A DNA stretch of 64,000 nucleotides, taken from Mycolicibacterium agri. Lineage in GTDB: Bacteria; Actinomycetota; Actinomycetes; Mycobacteriales; Mycobacteriaceae. Below the pieces are notes generated by a model, which saw nothing but the letters and a program-made list of their open reading frames with translations, did no database searches and was not told the origin of the DNA. The stretch's first letter is position 1. Every line of letters begins with the position of its first letter. This document shows, piece after piece, positions 26,919 through 35,683 of this stretch. A program made the translations under genes and the position numbers. The stretch is from NCBI RefSeq assembly GCF_002553505.1, contig NZ_PDCP01000004.1, positions 124,001 to 188,000 on the forward strand, read 5' to 3'.

Positions 26919-28699
26919 CAGTTGTGCATGCTCCAAGCTCGCCACAGCCGCGCGTAGCGGCCTTCACGCGCAACCAGTTCGGAATGGGTGCCGCGTTCCA
27001 CGATGCGGCCGTTGTCCATCACCGCGACCATGTCGGCCGTCGCGGCCTGGGTGAGGCGGTGGGCCACGACGAGAGTCGTGCGGCCCTTGGTCGCCGCGGC
27101 CGCAGCGGCCTCCAGTTCGGCGGCGTGTGCGCTGCCCGCCTCGGCGGTCGCCTCGTCGAGCACGACGACCTTCGGGTCGGCGAGCACGAGCCGCGCCATC
27201 GCGATGTGCTGGGCCTGCGCCGCCGTCAGCGCGACACCCTGTTCGCCGACGAGCGTGTGCAACCCGTCCTCGAGGCTCTTCACCCACGCGCCCGCGCCGA
27301 CCCGGTCCAGCGCCGCCCAGATCTCGTCCTCCCCGGCGTCCGGCGCGACGAGGCGCAGGTCGTCGATCAGCGGCCCGGAGAAGACGTGCACCTCCTGGGT
27401 GATGGTGGCGACCCACTGCCGCAACGACTTCGGGTCGATTTCGCCGACCGGGACATCCCCGATGCGGGTCTGGCCGTTGGTCGGGGTCAGCAGACCCGCC
27501 ACGATCGCGGCCAACGTGGTCTTGCCCGTGCCGGTGGTGCCCACGAGCGCACACCGGGTACCCGCCGGGATCGACAGCGAGACGTCGTGCAGCACTGCGG
27601 GTCCCGAACCGTACGCGAACGAGACCCGGTCCACCTTGACATCGGAGTTGGCCGGAACCGGTGCCGTGCCGGGCGCGATGTCGACGTCGGCAGCTGTGCG
27701 CATGTCGACGATCCCCACCAGCCGCGCCAGGCTGGCCGCGGCCGACTGGATCTCGTCGAAGTCGTACATCAGCATGCCGATCGGGTTGAACAGCCGGTGA
27801 AACATCAACGCCGCGGCGGTCGTCTGCCCGACGGTGACCTGGCCCGTGCGCACCAGCAGAAAGCCCGCCACCAGAATGGCTGTCAACCCGATGAATTCGG
27901 CGCGATTCACCCGGCCCACCAGGCGGGTGAACAACGTGAACACCGCGATCGAGATGTCGCGGGCACGCGCCGATGCGCGCTCGATGTCGGCGATGTGCCG
28001 CTCGTGCATCTCGTAGGCGTCGATGGTCCGTGCGCCCTGTATCGACTCCACCGTGACCTGCGCGCGCTCGGCGATCGCCACCCGCTCGTCGGCGTACATC
28101 GGCGCCGACCGCGGCAGGTACCACCACAGCCCCGCGGCATAGGCCGGAACGCACAGCGCACCGGCCAGCCCGAGCCGCCAGTCCAGGCTCGTCATGCCCG
28201 CGAGCGCAACGACACCGAGGAAGAACGCGTTGAGCATGTCCGGCAGGACCTGGTTCACAGCCTTCGCGACCGTGGCCACGTCCGTCCCGACCCGGGAGAG
28301 CAGGTCCCCTCTGCCGCTCTCCTCGATGGTCGTCGCGGGAAGATTCAGTGCCCGCGCCAGCACCTCCTCACGAAGGTCGGCGACCGTGTGCTCGCCGAGT
28401 CGCGTGATGAGATAGCCCGACAGCCCGGTGCCCAGTCCACCGGCGAGCGCCGTTGCGCCGATCAGAACGGCAAGCCCCACAAGGCCGCTGACCGTGCTGC
28501 CGTCGCGGACATGGTCGATCAGGTTGCCCAGCAGGTAGATCGGCGCCGTCGCGGCTGCCGCCGCAGCGATGCCGACGAGCACCGCCGCCGTCGTCGCCGC
28601 CGGACGCTCGCGTAGCGCCGATGTCAGCCATCTGCCCGACCGGGCCGCCGTGGCGACCGGCAGCACGGTCGGCGCAATGGGCGCTTCCTCAACACTCAT
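26918..28699 (-). CDS. ABC half-exporter with intact Walker motifs but degenerate signature
   Basis: A 593-residue type IV ABC half-transporter: six membrane segments (about residues 30-320), then one nucleotide-binding domain. Walker A is GTTGTGKTT, Walker B VVVLDEAT, and the H-loop AHR; all are normal. The signature motif, however, reads LTAAQ instead of LSGGQ. The partner encoded just upstream has the opposite defects, so the two are predicted to form an obligate heterodimer with one working ATP site. Its place between mbtH and the NRPS, as exiT is linked to the NRPS genes in M. smegmatis, points to export of the finished exochelin. The ATG at 28699 follows a 32-bp duplicated spacer, and the stop overlaps the NRPS start (TGATG). 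Confidence 0.9.
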   Translation of the reverse strand: MSVEEAPIAPTVLPVATAARSGRWLTSALRERPAATTAAVLVGIAAAAAATAPIYLLGNLIDHVRDGSTVSGLVGLAVLIGATALAGGLGTGLSGYLITRLGEHTVADLREEVLARALNLPATTIEESGRGDLLSRVGTDVATVAKAVNQVLPDMLNAFFLGVVALAGMTSLDWRLGLAGALCVPAYAAGLWWYLPRSAPMYADERVAIAERAQVTVESIQGARTIDAYEMHERHIADIERASARARDISIAVFTLFTRLVGRVNRAEFIGLTAILVAGFLLVRTGQVTVGQTTAAALMFHRLFNPIGMLMYDFDEIQSAAASLARLVGIVDMRTAADVDIAPGTAPVPANSDVKVDRVSFAYGSGPAVLHDVSLSIPAGTRCALVGTTGTGKTTLAAIVAGLLTPTNGQTRIGDVPVGEIDPKSLRQWVATITQEVHVFSGPLIDDLRLVAPDAGEDEIWAALDRVGAGAWVKSLEDGLHTLVGEQGVALTAAQAQHIAMARLVLADPKVVVLDEATAEAGSAHAAELEAAAAAATKGRTTLVVAHRLTQAATADMVAVMDNGRIVERGTHSELVAREGRYARLWRAWSMHN

Positions 28700-28763
28700 G
28701 GTGCCCTCTGCTCTTCGCGCAAGCGCTCATCGGTGCCCTCTGCTCTTCGCGCAAGCGCTCATC
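28700..28763 (-). repeat. Perfect 32-bp tandem duplication at the junction of the two exporter genes
   Basis: Two identical 32-base units, 28700-28731 and 28732-28763. On the coding strand each begins ATGAGCGC and ends in AGAGGGCACC, a purine-rich ribosome-site-like element. The distal copy carries the stop of the upstream exporter; the proximal copy leads into the ATG of the downstream one. It is probably a local duplication of a coupling/ribosome-binding segment, or a small MIRU-like mycobacterial intergenic repeat. Confidence 0.9.
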
Positions 28764-30510
28764 GCGCCACCAACTCGCGGTACTCTGCGCGGCCTTCGAC
28801 CAGATCCCGATGCGTGCCTTCGCTGTGGATACGCCCGTCCCTCACCAGCACGACTCGGTCGGCCGCGGCCAGCAGCGCGGGACTGCTGGTGATGACGACG
28901 GTGGTGCGCCCCCGCGCGGTGCGAAGCGCTCGGATGCCATCGGCGATGGCCTGTTCGGTGACGGCATCGACGGCCGTCGTCGGATCGTGCAACACCAGCA
29001 CATCCGGGTCAGCCACCAAAGCCCGTGCCAAAGTCCAGCGTTGGCGCTGGCCGCCGGAAAGGCTGGCACCGCGTTCGGCGACCGGATGGTCAAGACCGTC
29101 GGCGTGCAGGGCGACGACGTCGACCGCACACGACGCGGCAAGCGCGTCTTGTACCGCGTCGGTGTCCGGTGCAGAATCACCATCTGTGACAACAAGATTC
29201 GACCGCAGTGTGCCGCTGAACAACGCGCTGTGGTGGTGCTCGACGAGCAGAACCGAACGCCGCTGGCCGTGCGGGATCTCGCCGATCGTGCGACCGCTGA
29301 CGTGAATAGTGCCTGTGGTGTCGGGTGATTCACCGCTGCGCACTTCGCCGGAGAGTAGGTCGATCAACGCCGACGCCTCGCGGGCATCGGCGGTGAGCAC
29401 CGCCAGGAACTCACCCGGCCGCACCTGAAGCGACAGCCCGTCGATCCCCGAGTGCACGGCGTCGCGGATCGTCAGGGTGCCCGGTTCCGCGTCACCACGA
29501 GCGGCCGCAGCGATCTGCGCGCGATGACGGGTACCTGCGTTCAGCACGTTGGCAACCCGGTTCGCCGACGCACGTGCCTCGGCCACCCAGCTCGGCACGA
29601 TCGCCAGCAGTGAGAACGGTTCGATGAGGAATTGCGCCAACCCGATCACGGTGATCAGCTCGCCGACCGAAAGGCCGCCCCGAATCGCGAAGTAGGCGGC
29701 CGCCACCGCGACGGCCATCGCGGCCATCGCACCGGCAGCGGCAGCGGCGCCTGCGTGCATGCTCTGCAGGCGCGCGGCGTGCAGCGTGGCACCAAGCGAG
29801 CGCCGGCTCGCGACGCGATAACGAGCGGCGGCATTGGCCTGCGCGCCGATTCCCTGCAATGGACGGTGCCCGCTGATGAGATCTGTTGCCAGCGCTGACG
29901 TTCGGCCGATCGCAGCCTGTTGATTCTCGACGCGCTTAGCGATCAACGGGGCCGTCAATTGCAGGCCCGCCACCACGACGGGAATGCCGATCAACACCAT
30001 CAGGCCCAACGGCACATCGATCGTCAGCAGAATCGCACCGCAGGCGACCGTGCCGACGACCGCGCCCGCGACGCGGGGCACATAGTCGAGCAGATACGAC
30101 GTCTCATCGGCGTCAGTCGACGAAATCGACAGCAGCTCACCGGATTTGTACTCGGTTCGGATGCCCAGCGGGTCGAGGATCTTCCTGCCCAGCTCGACAC
30201 GCAGGAGATGCGATTCGCGGGCGATCGCGAACATCAACAGCCGTGCACCGATGCGGTAGACGGTTGTCAGCACGACGAACAGCGCGGCGAGGGCGCCGAG
30301 GAAGCCGATGATCGCCGGGACGCTGCCGGTGGCTACCGCGCGATCGACGATGACACCGATGAGCACCGGAACGGAAACCTCACACAGCTGGTGCAGGCAG
30401 ATCAGGGCGGTGCCCGACGCCAGCCACCGAACGTTGCGGCTGACGGTGCGGCGCAGCACACCGAAGCCGGTCCAGGCGTCGGTGGCCGGATTGGACTCGG
30501 GCGCCGTCAC
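28759..30510 (-). CDS. ABC half-exporter with degenerate ATP-binding motifs
   Basis: A 583-residue half-transporter with six membrane segments and one nucleotide-binding domain. The Walker A position reads [15 protein letters not shown] with no GKS/T. Walker B reads LVLHDPTT, so the Mg-binding Asp is His and the catalytic Glu is Asp. The H-loop position is TSSP without His. The signature LSGGQRQRW is perfect. It therefore should not hydrolyse ATP by itself but can complete the ATP site of the neighbouring half-transporter. The GTG at 30510 overlaps the mbtH stop by four bases. The likely role is the non-catalytic half of the exochelin exporter. Confidence 0.88.
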   Translation of the reverse strand: MTAPESNPATDAWTGFGVLRRTVSRNVRWLASGTALICLHQLCEVSVPVLIGVIVDRAVATGSVPAIIGFLGALAALFVVLTTVYRIGARLLMFAIARESHLLRVELGRKILDPLGIRTEYKSGELLSISSTDADETSYLLDYVPRVAGAVVGTVACGAILLTIDVPLGLMVLIGIPVVVAGLQLTAPLIAKRVENQQAAIGRTSALATDLISGHRPLQGIGAQANAAARYRVASRRSLGATLHAARLQSMHAGAAAAAGAMAAMAVAVAAAYFAIRGGLSVGELITVIGLAQFLIEPFSLLAIVPSWVAEARASANRVANVLNAGTRHRAQIAAAARGDAEPGTLTIRDAVHSGIDGLSLQVRPGEFLAVLTADAREASALIDLLSGEVRSGESPDTTGTIHVSGRTIGEIPHGQRRSVLLVEHHHSALFSGTLRSNLVVTDGDSAPDTDAVQDALAASCAVDVVALHADGLDHPVAERGASLSGGQRQRWTLARALVADPDVLVLHDPTTAVDAVTEQAIADGIRALRTARGRTTVVITSSPALLAAADRVVLVRDGRIHSEGTHRDLVEGRAEYRELVAR

Positions 30511-30755
30511 GCCGATAGGGTCGCGTCGGTGGTCTCCCGAATCATCCGCTCACGCAGCGACTTCGGCCGCATATCCGTCCAGTTCTCCTCGACGTATCGC
30601 AGCGCGCTGTCGCGATCCGTACCGTCCGGGTCGCCGAAAACGACCGTCCAACCTGTGGGCACAGCGGCGAACGAGGGCCACAGCGAGTACTGCTCCTCGT
30701 CGTTGACGAGCACAAGGAAACGCCCGGTCTCGTCGTCGAACGGATTATTGGACAT
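30507..30755 (-). CDS. mbtH: MbtH-like NRPS chaperone
   Basis: An 82-residue MbtH-family protein. It opens SNNPFDDE, has [14 protein letters not shown], then [10 protein letters not shown] and the C-terminal [11 protein letters not shown]; the family's conserved Trp residues and [10 protein letters not shown] core are all present. Such proteins bind adenylation domains and make them soluble and active. The frame is open further upstream, but the ATG at 30755 is preceded by GGAGGGGG, which fixes the start. It is the first gene of the 26-kb exporter-NRPS operon, behind the IdeR-like box at 30811-30829 shared with the divergent fxbA. Confidence 0.95.
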   Translation of the reverse strand: MSNNPFDDETGRFLVLVNDEEQYSLWPSFAAVPTGWTVVFGDPDGTDRDSALRYVEENWTDMRPKSLRERMIRETTDATLSA

Positions 30756-30810
30756 GGTGCCCCCTCCCTGGCGCAAACCGGATCCCCGTACGATCGGTCG
30801 GCATGTTATC

Positions 30811-30829
30811 AAAGGTTAGGCTAACCAAT
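30811..30829. promoter_or_regulatory. IdeR-type iron box between mbtH and fxbA
   Basis: AAAGGTTAGGCTAACCAAT matches 15 of 19 consensus positions with a perfect 13-base core GGTTAGGCTAACC. A weaker overlapping copy (TAGGCTAGCGTGA, 30831-30843; 11 of 19 over the full register) follows. It lies 56 bases from the mbtH start and 34 from the fxbA start, so one site can control the whole biosynthetic and export unit and the formyltransferase. Confidence 0.85.
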
Positions 30830-30862
30830 GTAGGCTAGCGTGAGACAAGGGGAGGGGCTCGG

Positions 30863-31807
30863 TTGCGAATAGTGATGTTCGGTTATCAGACGTGGGGGCA
30901 CCGCACGCTTCAAGCGCTGCTCAAGTCACGACACGAGGTGTGTCTCGTCGTCACGCATCCGGCCAGTGACCATGTCTACGAATCGATTTGGGCCGACTCG
31001 GTGGAGGACCTCGCACGCAGCGAGGGCATCGAGACCTATCTCGCCAAGCGCCCGACCGACGATCTGATCCAGCGTGTGAAGGCGCTCGCGCCCGACGTGA
31101 TGGTGGCCAACAACTGGCGCACACGTCTGCCCGAGGAATTGTTCACCATCCCTCGGCTGGGCACCCTGAACCTGCACGATTCGCTGCTGCCGCAGTTCAC
31201 CGGGTTCTCACCGGTGGTATGGGCGTTGATCAGCGGCGCCAGTCATACCGGTCTGACGGCACATCTGATGGACGCTGAGTTGGATACGGGCGACATACTC
31301 GTGCAGCGGGCCGTGGAGATCACCCCGACGAGCACGGGCACGAGTCTGGTGCTGGCCACCCTGGACCTGATTGCGGAGGTGCTCGAGGAAGCGCTGGACC
31401 AATTGGAGTTCGGCACCGCGAAACCGGTTCCTCAAGACCTGAGCGCTCGCACGTTCTTTCACAAGCGCTCCGACCGCGACAGCGTCGTCGACTGGACATG
31501 GCCCGCGGCGGACATCGAGCGTTTCATCCGTGCGCTTTCGGATCCATTTCCCAACGCCTATACATACTTTCGCGGTGAGCGGTTGCGTCTGATCAAGGCC
31601 CACGTCTCCCGGTGCATGTATGGCGGCACACCGGGTCGGGTGTTCATCGAAGAGGACGGCGGCATGGTGATCGTCGCAGGCGCCGACGCCTACCGGGGCA
31701 GGTCGCCGGGGATAGTGCTCGACGTGGTGCGCACCGACGACGGCGTCGACCACGACGCCATGGCGTATTTCGGGCACGGCGGCGGATACCTGACGTCGCG
31801 ACCGTGA
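30863..31807 (+). CDS. fxbA: Hydroxyornithine formyltransferase (FxbA-like)
   Basis: A 314-residue 10-formyl-tetrahydrofolate-dependent formyltransferase. The catalytic triad of the family is visible: Asn in VANNWRTRLP, His in NLHDSLLP, and Asp in ELDTGDI; a C-terminal domain follows as in methionyl-tRNA formyltransferase. M. smegmatis FxbA formylates the N5-hydroxyornithine that starts exochelin. The start is TTG at 30863 behind GGGGAGGGG; no ATG or GTG fits as well. It is divergent from mbtH across the iron box and tail-to-tail with the importer ATPase (3-base gap). It could in principle act on another amine, but module 1 of the NRPS reads as formyl-hydroxyornithine. Confidence 0.92.
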   Translation: MRIVMFGYQTWGHRTLQALLKSRHEVCLVVTHPASDHVYESIWADSVEDLARSEGIETYLAKRPTDDLIQRVKALAPDVMVANNWRTRLPEELFTIPRLGTLNLHDSLLPQFTGFSPVVWALISGASHTGLTAHLMDAELDTGDILVQRAVEITPTSTGTSLVLATLDLIAEVLEEALDQLEFGTAKPVPQDLSARTFFHKRSDRDSVVDWTWPAADIERFIRALSDPFPNAYTYFRGERLRLIKAHVSRCMYGGTPGRVFIEEDGGMVIVAGADAYRGRSPGIVLDVVRTDDGVDHDAMAYFGHGGGYLTSRP

Positions 31808-31816
31808 GCGTCAGGT
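31788..31816. terminator. Inverted repeat between convergent fxbA and importer ATPase
   Basis: ACCTGACG (31788-31795) pairs with CGTCAGGT (31809-31816) around a 13-base loop that spans both stop codons. A bidirectional terminator is the simplest reading. The stem is short and no T-tract follows. Confidence 0.4.
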
Positions 31817-32620
31817 CCGTGTGCGCACGTACGGCGACGCCTGCGGAATCACCAGCGGCGTCCCGGTCTGCGGGTCGTCGATGATCTGGCACTTGAGCCC
31901 GTACACGTCCTCGACCAGCGCCTCGGTGATAACCACATTCGGATTACCCTCTGCCACAATCTGCCCCGACTTCATCACGATGATCTGATCGGCATAGCGG
32001 CAGGCGTGTTGCAGATCGTGGAGGACCACCACCACAGTGCGATTCTGCTCCCGGTTCAGCATCGCGAACAGGTCGAGCAGCTCCACCTGATGCGCGATGT
32101 CGAGATATGTGGTCGGCTCGTCGAGCAGCATCAACGGTGTCTGCTGGGCCAGCAGCACCGCAACCCAAACCCGTTGCCGCTGACCGCCCGACAGCTCGTC
32201 GACCAGCCGACCCGCGAGGTCGGTCACCCCCACGCAGCGCATGGCTTCGGCGACGGTCTCGGCGTCGTCGCGGGACCACTGACGCATCACTTTCTGGTGC
32301 GGAAACCGGCCACGCGCCACCAGGTCGGCGACGCTGATGCCCTCCGGTGCGATCGACGTCTGCGGAAGCAGCCCGAGCCGGCGCGCCACCTCCTTGGTGT
32401 GCAGGCTGTTGATGGCCTGGCCGTCCAGAATCACCTGCCCCGCTGACGGTTTCAGCAGCCGAGCCAGACCGCGCAGCAGTGTCGACTTGCCGCACGCGTT
32501 GGGCCCGACGATCGCGGTGATGCGTCCGTCGAGCACATCGACGGACAGCCCCTCGATGACCGTCCTGTCGTCGTAGCCGATGGCAAGTCCGTCGGCACGC
32601 AGCCGGGAACCGGATTGCAT
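31811..32620 (-). CDS. fxuB: Ferric-siderophore ABC importer ATPase (FepC-like)
   Basis: A 269-residue ATPase of the iron-siderophore importer family: Walker A GPNACGKST, Q-loop LLPQTS, signature [10 protein letters not shown], Walker B LMLLDEPTTYLD, H-loop VLHDL. It powers uptake of the ferric siderophore with the two permeases just upstream. The frame also allows an ATG at 32647 coupled to the permease stop, but the ATG at 32620 has the far better ribosome site (AAGGAGGTG), so I chose it. The symbol follows the M. smegmatis convention as I recall it (FxuB resembles FepC). Confidence 0.9.
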   Translation of the reverse strand: MQSGSRLRADGLAIGYDDRTVIEGLSVDVLDGRITAIVGPNACGKSTLLRGLARLLKPSAGQVILDGQAINSLHTKEVARRLGLLPQTSIAPEGISVADLVARGRFPHQKVMRQWSRDDAETVAEAMRCVGVTDLAGRLVDELSGGQRQRVWVAVLLAQQTPLMLLDEPTTYLDIAHQVELLDLFAMLNREQNRTVVVVLHDLQHACRYADQIIVMKSGQIVAEGNPNVVITEALVEDVYGLKCQIIDDPQTGTPLVIPQASPYVRTRT

Positions 32621-32623
32621 CGG

Positions 32624-32632
32624 CACCTCCTT
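32624..32632 (-). promoter_or_regulatory. Near-perfect Shine-Dalgarno that sets the importer ATPase start
   Basis: On the minus strand AAGGAGGTG lies four bases before the ATG at 32620. The coupled ATG at 32647 lacks a comparable site, which is why the shorter product was chosen. Confidence 0.75.
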
Positions 32633-32646
32633 CGTCGGTCGGTCCA

Positions 32647-33705
32647 TCAGCGCTGCCGTGCCTGCGAGATCAGAAGGTAAACCAGATACGCCCCGCCGAG
32701 GCAGACGGTGACCGCGCCCACCGGAAGCTCGTTGCCCGCGAACAACTGCTGGGCGATCACGTCGCTGACCAACAGCAGCAGCGCGCCCATCGCCGCCGAC
32801 GGCGCCAGCGCGACGCCCGGGCTGCGGGTGAGCCGCCGTGCCACCTGAGGCGCCGCCAGCGCGATGAACGCGATCGGCCCCGCCGCGGCGCAGGCCACCG
32901 CGACCAGCCCGACGGCCGCAACCAGATACGCCAGCCGGGTGCGGTCCGGCTGCAGCCCCAGACCGCCTGCGGCGTCGTCGCCCATCTGCAGCACCGGCAG
33001 GCGCGGCCCCAGGGCCAGCAGCGTCGCGGTCGCCGCGGCCAGGCACACGGTCATGGGCAGCACCTGCGACCAGCTCAGCCCATTGAGCGTGCCCTGCTGC
33101 CACACCGAAGCGGTGACCGCGGTGTGATGGTCGAGTTTGATGACGATCCATTGGTTGACCGAGTTCAGCACCGCGCTCATGCCGATGCCGACGACGATCA
33201 ACCGGTGGCCGGCCAGCCCGTTGCGATATGCCAAGGCGTACACCGTGACAGCGGTGGCCAGACCGCCGATCAGCGCCCCGGCCGCGACGACGTAGTAGCC
33301 GCCGCCGATCCCGCCGATCACTACCAGAGCCCCGGTGTAGGCGCCCGAATTGACCCCGATGATGTCCGGGCTGCCTAATGCATTGCGCGTCAAAGCCTGG
33401 AACACCGCACCAGAATTGCCGAGCGCCGCACCGATCAACACGGCCATCAACATTCGCGGCATTCGCCAGTCGAGGACCACGACGCGGTTGAAGGACGTAT
33501 CGGCGCCGATGAGCACGCGCACGACGTCGAGGGGTGCGACGGTGTATTTGCCCATGCCGATGGCGATTACGGCGACGACGACGATCGCGGTAAGCAGGGT
33601 CGCGACGACGACGACCGCTCGCAACGACGCCCGCGCCGATAGGGAGCCTACCCGCACGACACACTGCTGTCGGCCGAAGTCGATGCGGTCGGCGAGCACG
33701 CTCAT
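32647..33705 (-). CDS. fxuA: Ferric-siderophore importer permease (FepG-like)
   Basis: A 352-residue FecCD/BtuC-family permease with about ten membrane helices. Family marks include the WRMPRMLMAVLIGAALG segment, the GxNSGA loop (GVNSGAYTG), and the ATPase-contact helix AGPIAFIALAAPQVAR. It starts at ATG 33705, overlapping the upstream permease by four bases (ATGA), and its stop shares a base with a possible ATG of the ATPase. A much longer open frame extends upstream but is the other permease gene read out of frame. It forms the channel together with the preceding permease. Confidence 0.9.
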   Translation of the reverse strand: MSVLADRIDFGRQQCVVRVGSLSARASLRAVVVVATLLTAIVVVAVIAIGMGKYTVAPLDVVRVLIGADTSFNRVVVLDWRMPRMLMAVLIGAALGNSGAVFQALTRNALGSPDIIGVNSGAYTGALVVIGGIGGGYYVVAAGALIGGLATAVTVYALAYRNGLAGHRLIVVGIGMSAVLNSVNQWIVIKLDHHTAVTASVWQQGTLNGLSWSQVLPMTVCLAAATATLLALGPRLPVLQMGDDAAGGLGLQPDRTRLAYLVAAVGLVAVACAAAGPIAFIALAAPQVARRLTRSPGVALAPSAAMGALLLLVSDVIAQQLFAGNELPVGAVTVCLGGAYLVYLLISQARQR

Positions 33706-34745
33706 CGGTCCGCTCCTCGCTTGCGGATGAGCCAGATCAGCACCGGAGCACCGAGAAACGCGGTCACGATGCCCGCAGGCAGCTCCGCGGGGCGGATGAC
33801 AACGCGCCCGAGTATGTCGGCGGCCAACAGCAACGTCGGGGCGACCAAAGTAGCGTAGCCGAGAATCCAGCGCCAGTCCGGACCGGTGAAGCGGCGAACA
33901 GCATGCGGCACCATAAGGCCGACGAAGCCGATCGGGCCCGCGCCTGCGGTGGCCGCGCCCGCCAGCAGCGCGACCGCCACCAGACTCAGCACCTGCGTAC
34001 GAACAACGTTGCCGCCCATGCTCTTCGCCAAATCGTCGCCGAGGGCGGTGACATTCAGCGAGCGGGCCACGACGACGCACAGCACCGCACCGGCGACGAT
34101 GAACGGGGCAATGGTCGCCGTCACGTCGAGGGCGCGCCCGTCGAGAGCCCCGGCATCCCAGAACCGCATGTTGTCGAAGGCACGTGGGTGGTGCAGTCGC
34201 ACCACATAGCCGACGCCGTCCATCACCGCGCCGACCGCGACACCGGCAAGCAGCACCCGAACCGGGGTGATGGCCGCCCGCCCCGTCATCCCGACCAGAT
34301 ACACCAACGCCATCGCGAAGAGCGCCCCGGCGAAACCGAACCAGATGTAGGTCCAGATTCCGCTCATGCCGAAAAAGGCGATCGCCGTCACGATGAAAAG
34401 CGCTGCACCCGAATTGATTCCGAGAATCTCGGTGTCGGCTAGCGGATTTCGGCCGATGGACTGGATCAGGGTCCCCGACAGGCCCAGCGCCAACCCGACC
34501 AGCAGGGCCAGCACCGTGCGGGGGACCCGCAGATCGTGCACGATCCACTCATCGCCGCTGTCGCGGTAGTCGGTGAGCGCATGCCACACCGTGGACAGGT
34601 CGACGTTCTCGGTGCCGATCGCCAAGCTGGCCACGCAGGCCGCGACCAGCAGCACGGCCGCCAAGCCCAAGCCCGCCGCGCGGCTGCGCGTCGTCGGGTA
34701 GCGAGCGGTCCGCGTAACCGGTTGCGTCGCTGTCTGAACGGTCAC
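33702..34745 (-). CDS. fxuC: Ferric-siderophore importer permease (FepD-like)
   Basis: A 347-residue FecCD-family permease. It has a cationic N-terminus, about ten membrane segments, the LRVPRTVLALLVGLALG element, the GINSGAALF loop, and the ATPase-contact segment AGPIGFVGLMVPHAVR. It begins five bases after the stop of the siderophore-interacting protein and overlaps the next permease by four, giving the order reductase-FepD-FepG-FepC in one operon controlled from the IdeR-like box at 35584-35602. Confidence 0.9.
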   Translation of the reverse strand: MTVQTATQPVTRTARYPTTRSRAAGLGLAAVLLVAACVASLAIGTENVDLSTVWHALTDYRDSGDEWIVHDLRVPRTVLALLVGLALGLSGTLIQSIGRNPLADTEILGINSGAALFIVTAIAFFGMSGIWTYIWFGFAGALFAMALVYLVGMTGRAAITPVRVLLAGVAVGAVMDGVGYVVRLHHPRAFDNMRFWDAGALDGRALDVTATIAPFIVAGAVLCVVVARSLNVTALGDDLAKSMGGNVVRTQVLSLVAVALLAGAATAGAGPIGFVGLMVPHAVRRFTGPDWRWILGYATLVAPTLLLAADILGRVVIRPAELPAGIVTAFLGAPVLIWLIRKRGADR

Positions 34746-34750
34746 GGTGC

Positions 34751-35578
34751 CTAGAGGCCGACTCGTTCCAGAGCTTCGTCGAACTCCTCGGACGCCACCT
34801 TGTCGCCCTTGCCCTGCGCGAGCGCCCGTGTGTAGACCGCGACGACCTCGTCTTCGACCTCGGCGAACCTGGCGTCCCAGGTCTCGGAGTCGAACCGCCA
34901 GTAGCCGGTGACGTCGAGTTGGTCGATCGTCCAGCCCATGGCGCGGAAATGCTTGCGCACCGCGCGGGATTCGGCGGCCTCGCCTGCGAACCAGCAGTAG
35001 CCCTGCCCGGCGGGTAGCGCATACGCGCGCACCAACTCGGCGAGCCGACTGGGGGCGTGGCCGTTGCCGGTACCGACGGTGGTGATCACCCTCATGTCGG
35101 CGCGGCGGGGCAGGTACTCCAAGTCTTCACGGTCGGCGACCTCGGCGATCACCGTCACGGGCAGGGTGGACTCCTCGACGATGCGAGCCGTGGCTGGAAG
35201 ACCCGACAGATCGGTGACGAGCAGTTGCCACTCGGTGCTCGCGGGCGGCCGGTACCACGACCGCGCGTGGTCGAGGCCGACGCGGCCGCCTGCGCTGGCC
35301 GTCGCCGCCCAGGAGGTTCCCGGGCCGTGGGCGTGCAGGAAGATGTCGAGCGTGATCCGGTCGCCGTCGTGGTAGCGCACCGAGTAGTTGCGCCCCTCTG
35401 ACGTCGGGTCGATGCGGGTTGTCCCGTCGGGTGCGGCGATCGGAAAGTAGACGCCGACGGCCGAGTCGGCGGCGGGTTTCACGTCGAGGGCGGCGGGGTC
35501 GTCGACCCGCACCACGACGCGTCGCAGGCGCGGGCCCAGCTCGACCGCTTCGGTCACGAGGCCATGGCTGAAACTCAC
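34751..35578 (-). CDS. Siderophore-interacting protein (ferric-siderophore reductase)
   Basis: A 275-residue protein of the SIP/ViuB family (FAD-binding 9 plus SIP domains). The FAD motif is RNYSVRYHDGDRITLDIFLHAHG near residues 63-85, followed by SWAATASAGGRVGLD. The NAD(P)H-side domain has LLVTDLSGLPA and the family C-terminus GYCWFAGEAAESRAVRKHFR with TGYWR. It should reduce Fe(III) in the imported siderophore in the cytoplasm. As first gene of the importer operon behind an IdeR-like box it is the most likely iron-release step for exochelin. A second, more ViuB/Rv2895c-like paralogue lies at 62257-63111. Confidence 0.92.
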   Translation of the reverse strand: MSFSHGLVTEAVELGPRLRRVVVRVDDPAALDVKPAADSAVGVYFPIAAPDGTTRIDPTSEGRNYSVRYHDGDRITLDIFLHAHGPGTSWAATASAGGRVGLDHARSWYRPPASTEWQLLVTDLSGLPATARIVEESTLPVTVIAEVADREDLEYLPRRADMRVITTVGTGNGHAPSRLAELVRAYALPAGQGYCWFAGEAAESRAVRKHFRAMGWTIDQLDVTGYWRFDSETWDARFAEVEDEVVAVYTRALAQGKGDKVASEEFDEALERVGL

Positions 35579-35583
35579 CGAGC

Positions 35584-35602
35584 TTAGGTTACCCTAAGCA
35601 TT
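35584..35602 (-). promoter_or_regulatory. IdeR-type iron box for the importer operon
   Basis: TTAGGTTACCCTAAGCATT matches 13 of 19 consensus positions, with an intact left half TTAGGTTA and a local palindrome CTTAGGTTACCCTAAG. It lies 5 bases upstream of the siderophore-interacting protein start, inside the presumed promoter or leader. Confidence 0.7.
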
Positions 35603-35683
35603 CTTTTCGTCTGGACGGCGGTCTACCAGTCAGAATGGGTCATTTCCCTCAGCGTGGCGGCGTGCTGCACATAGGTTCGGGCC

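Noticed and set aside
26804..28615. 603-residue open frame on the plus strand opposite the ABC half-exporter
   Set aside because: The composition (Arg, Gln, Gly) is typical of antisense to a GC-rich ABC gene, with no domain and no plausible ribosome site.
28700..28763. CRISPR-like repeat
   Set aside because: There are just two directly adjacent copies with no spacer, and no cas genes.
30920..31800. Minus-strand frames opposite fxbA
   Set aside because: They are short, without motifs, and antisense to a clear formyltransferase.
32621..32647. Longer importer ATPase starting at the coupled ATG 32647
   Set aside because: The ATG at 32620 has a near-perfect Shine-Dalgarno and gives the normal family length; the longer form is kept only as an alternative.
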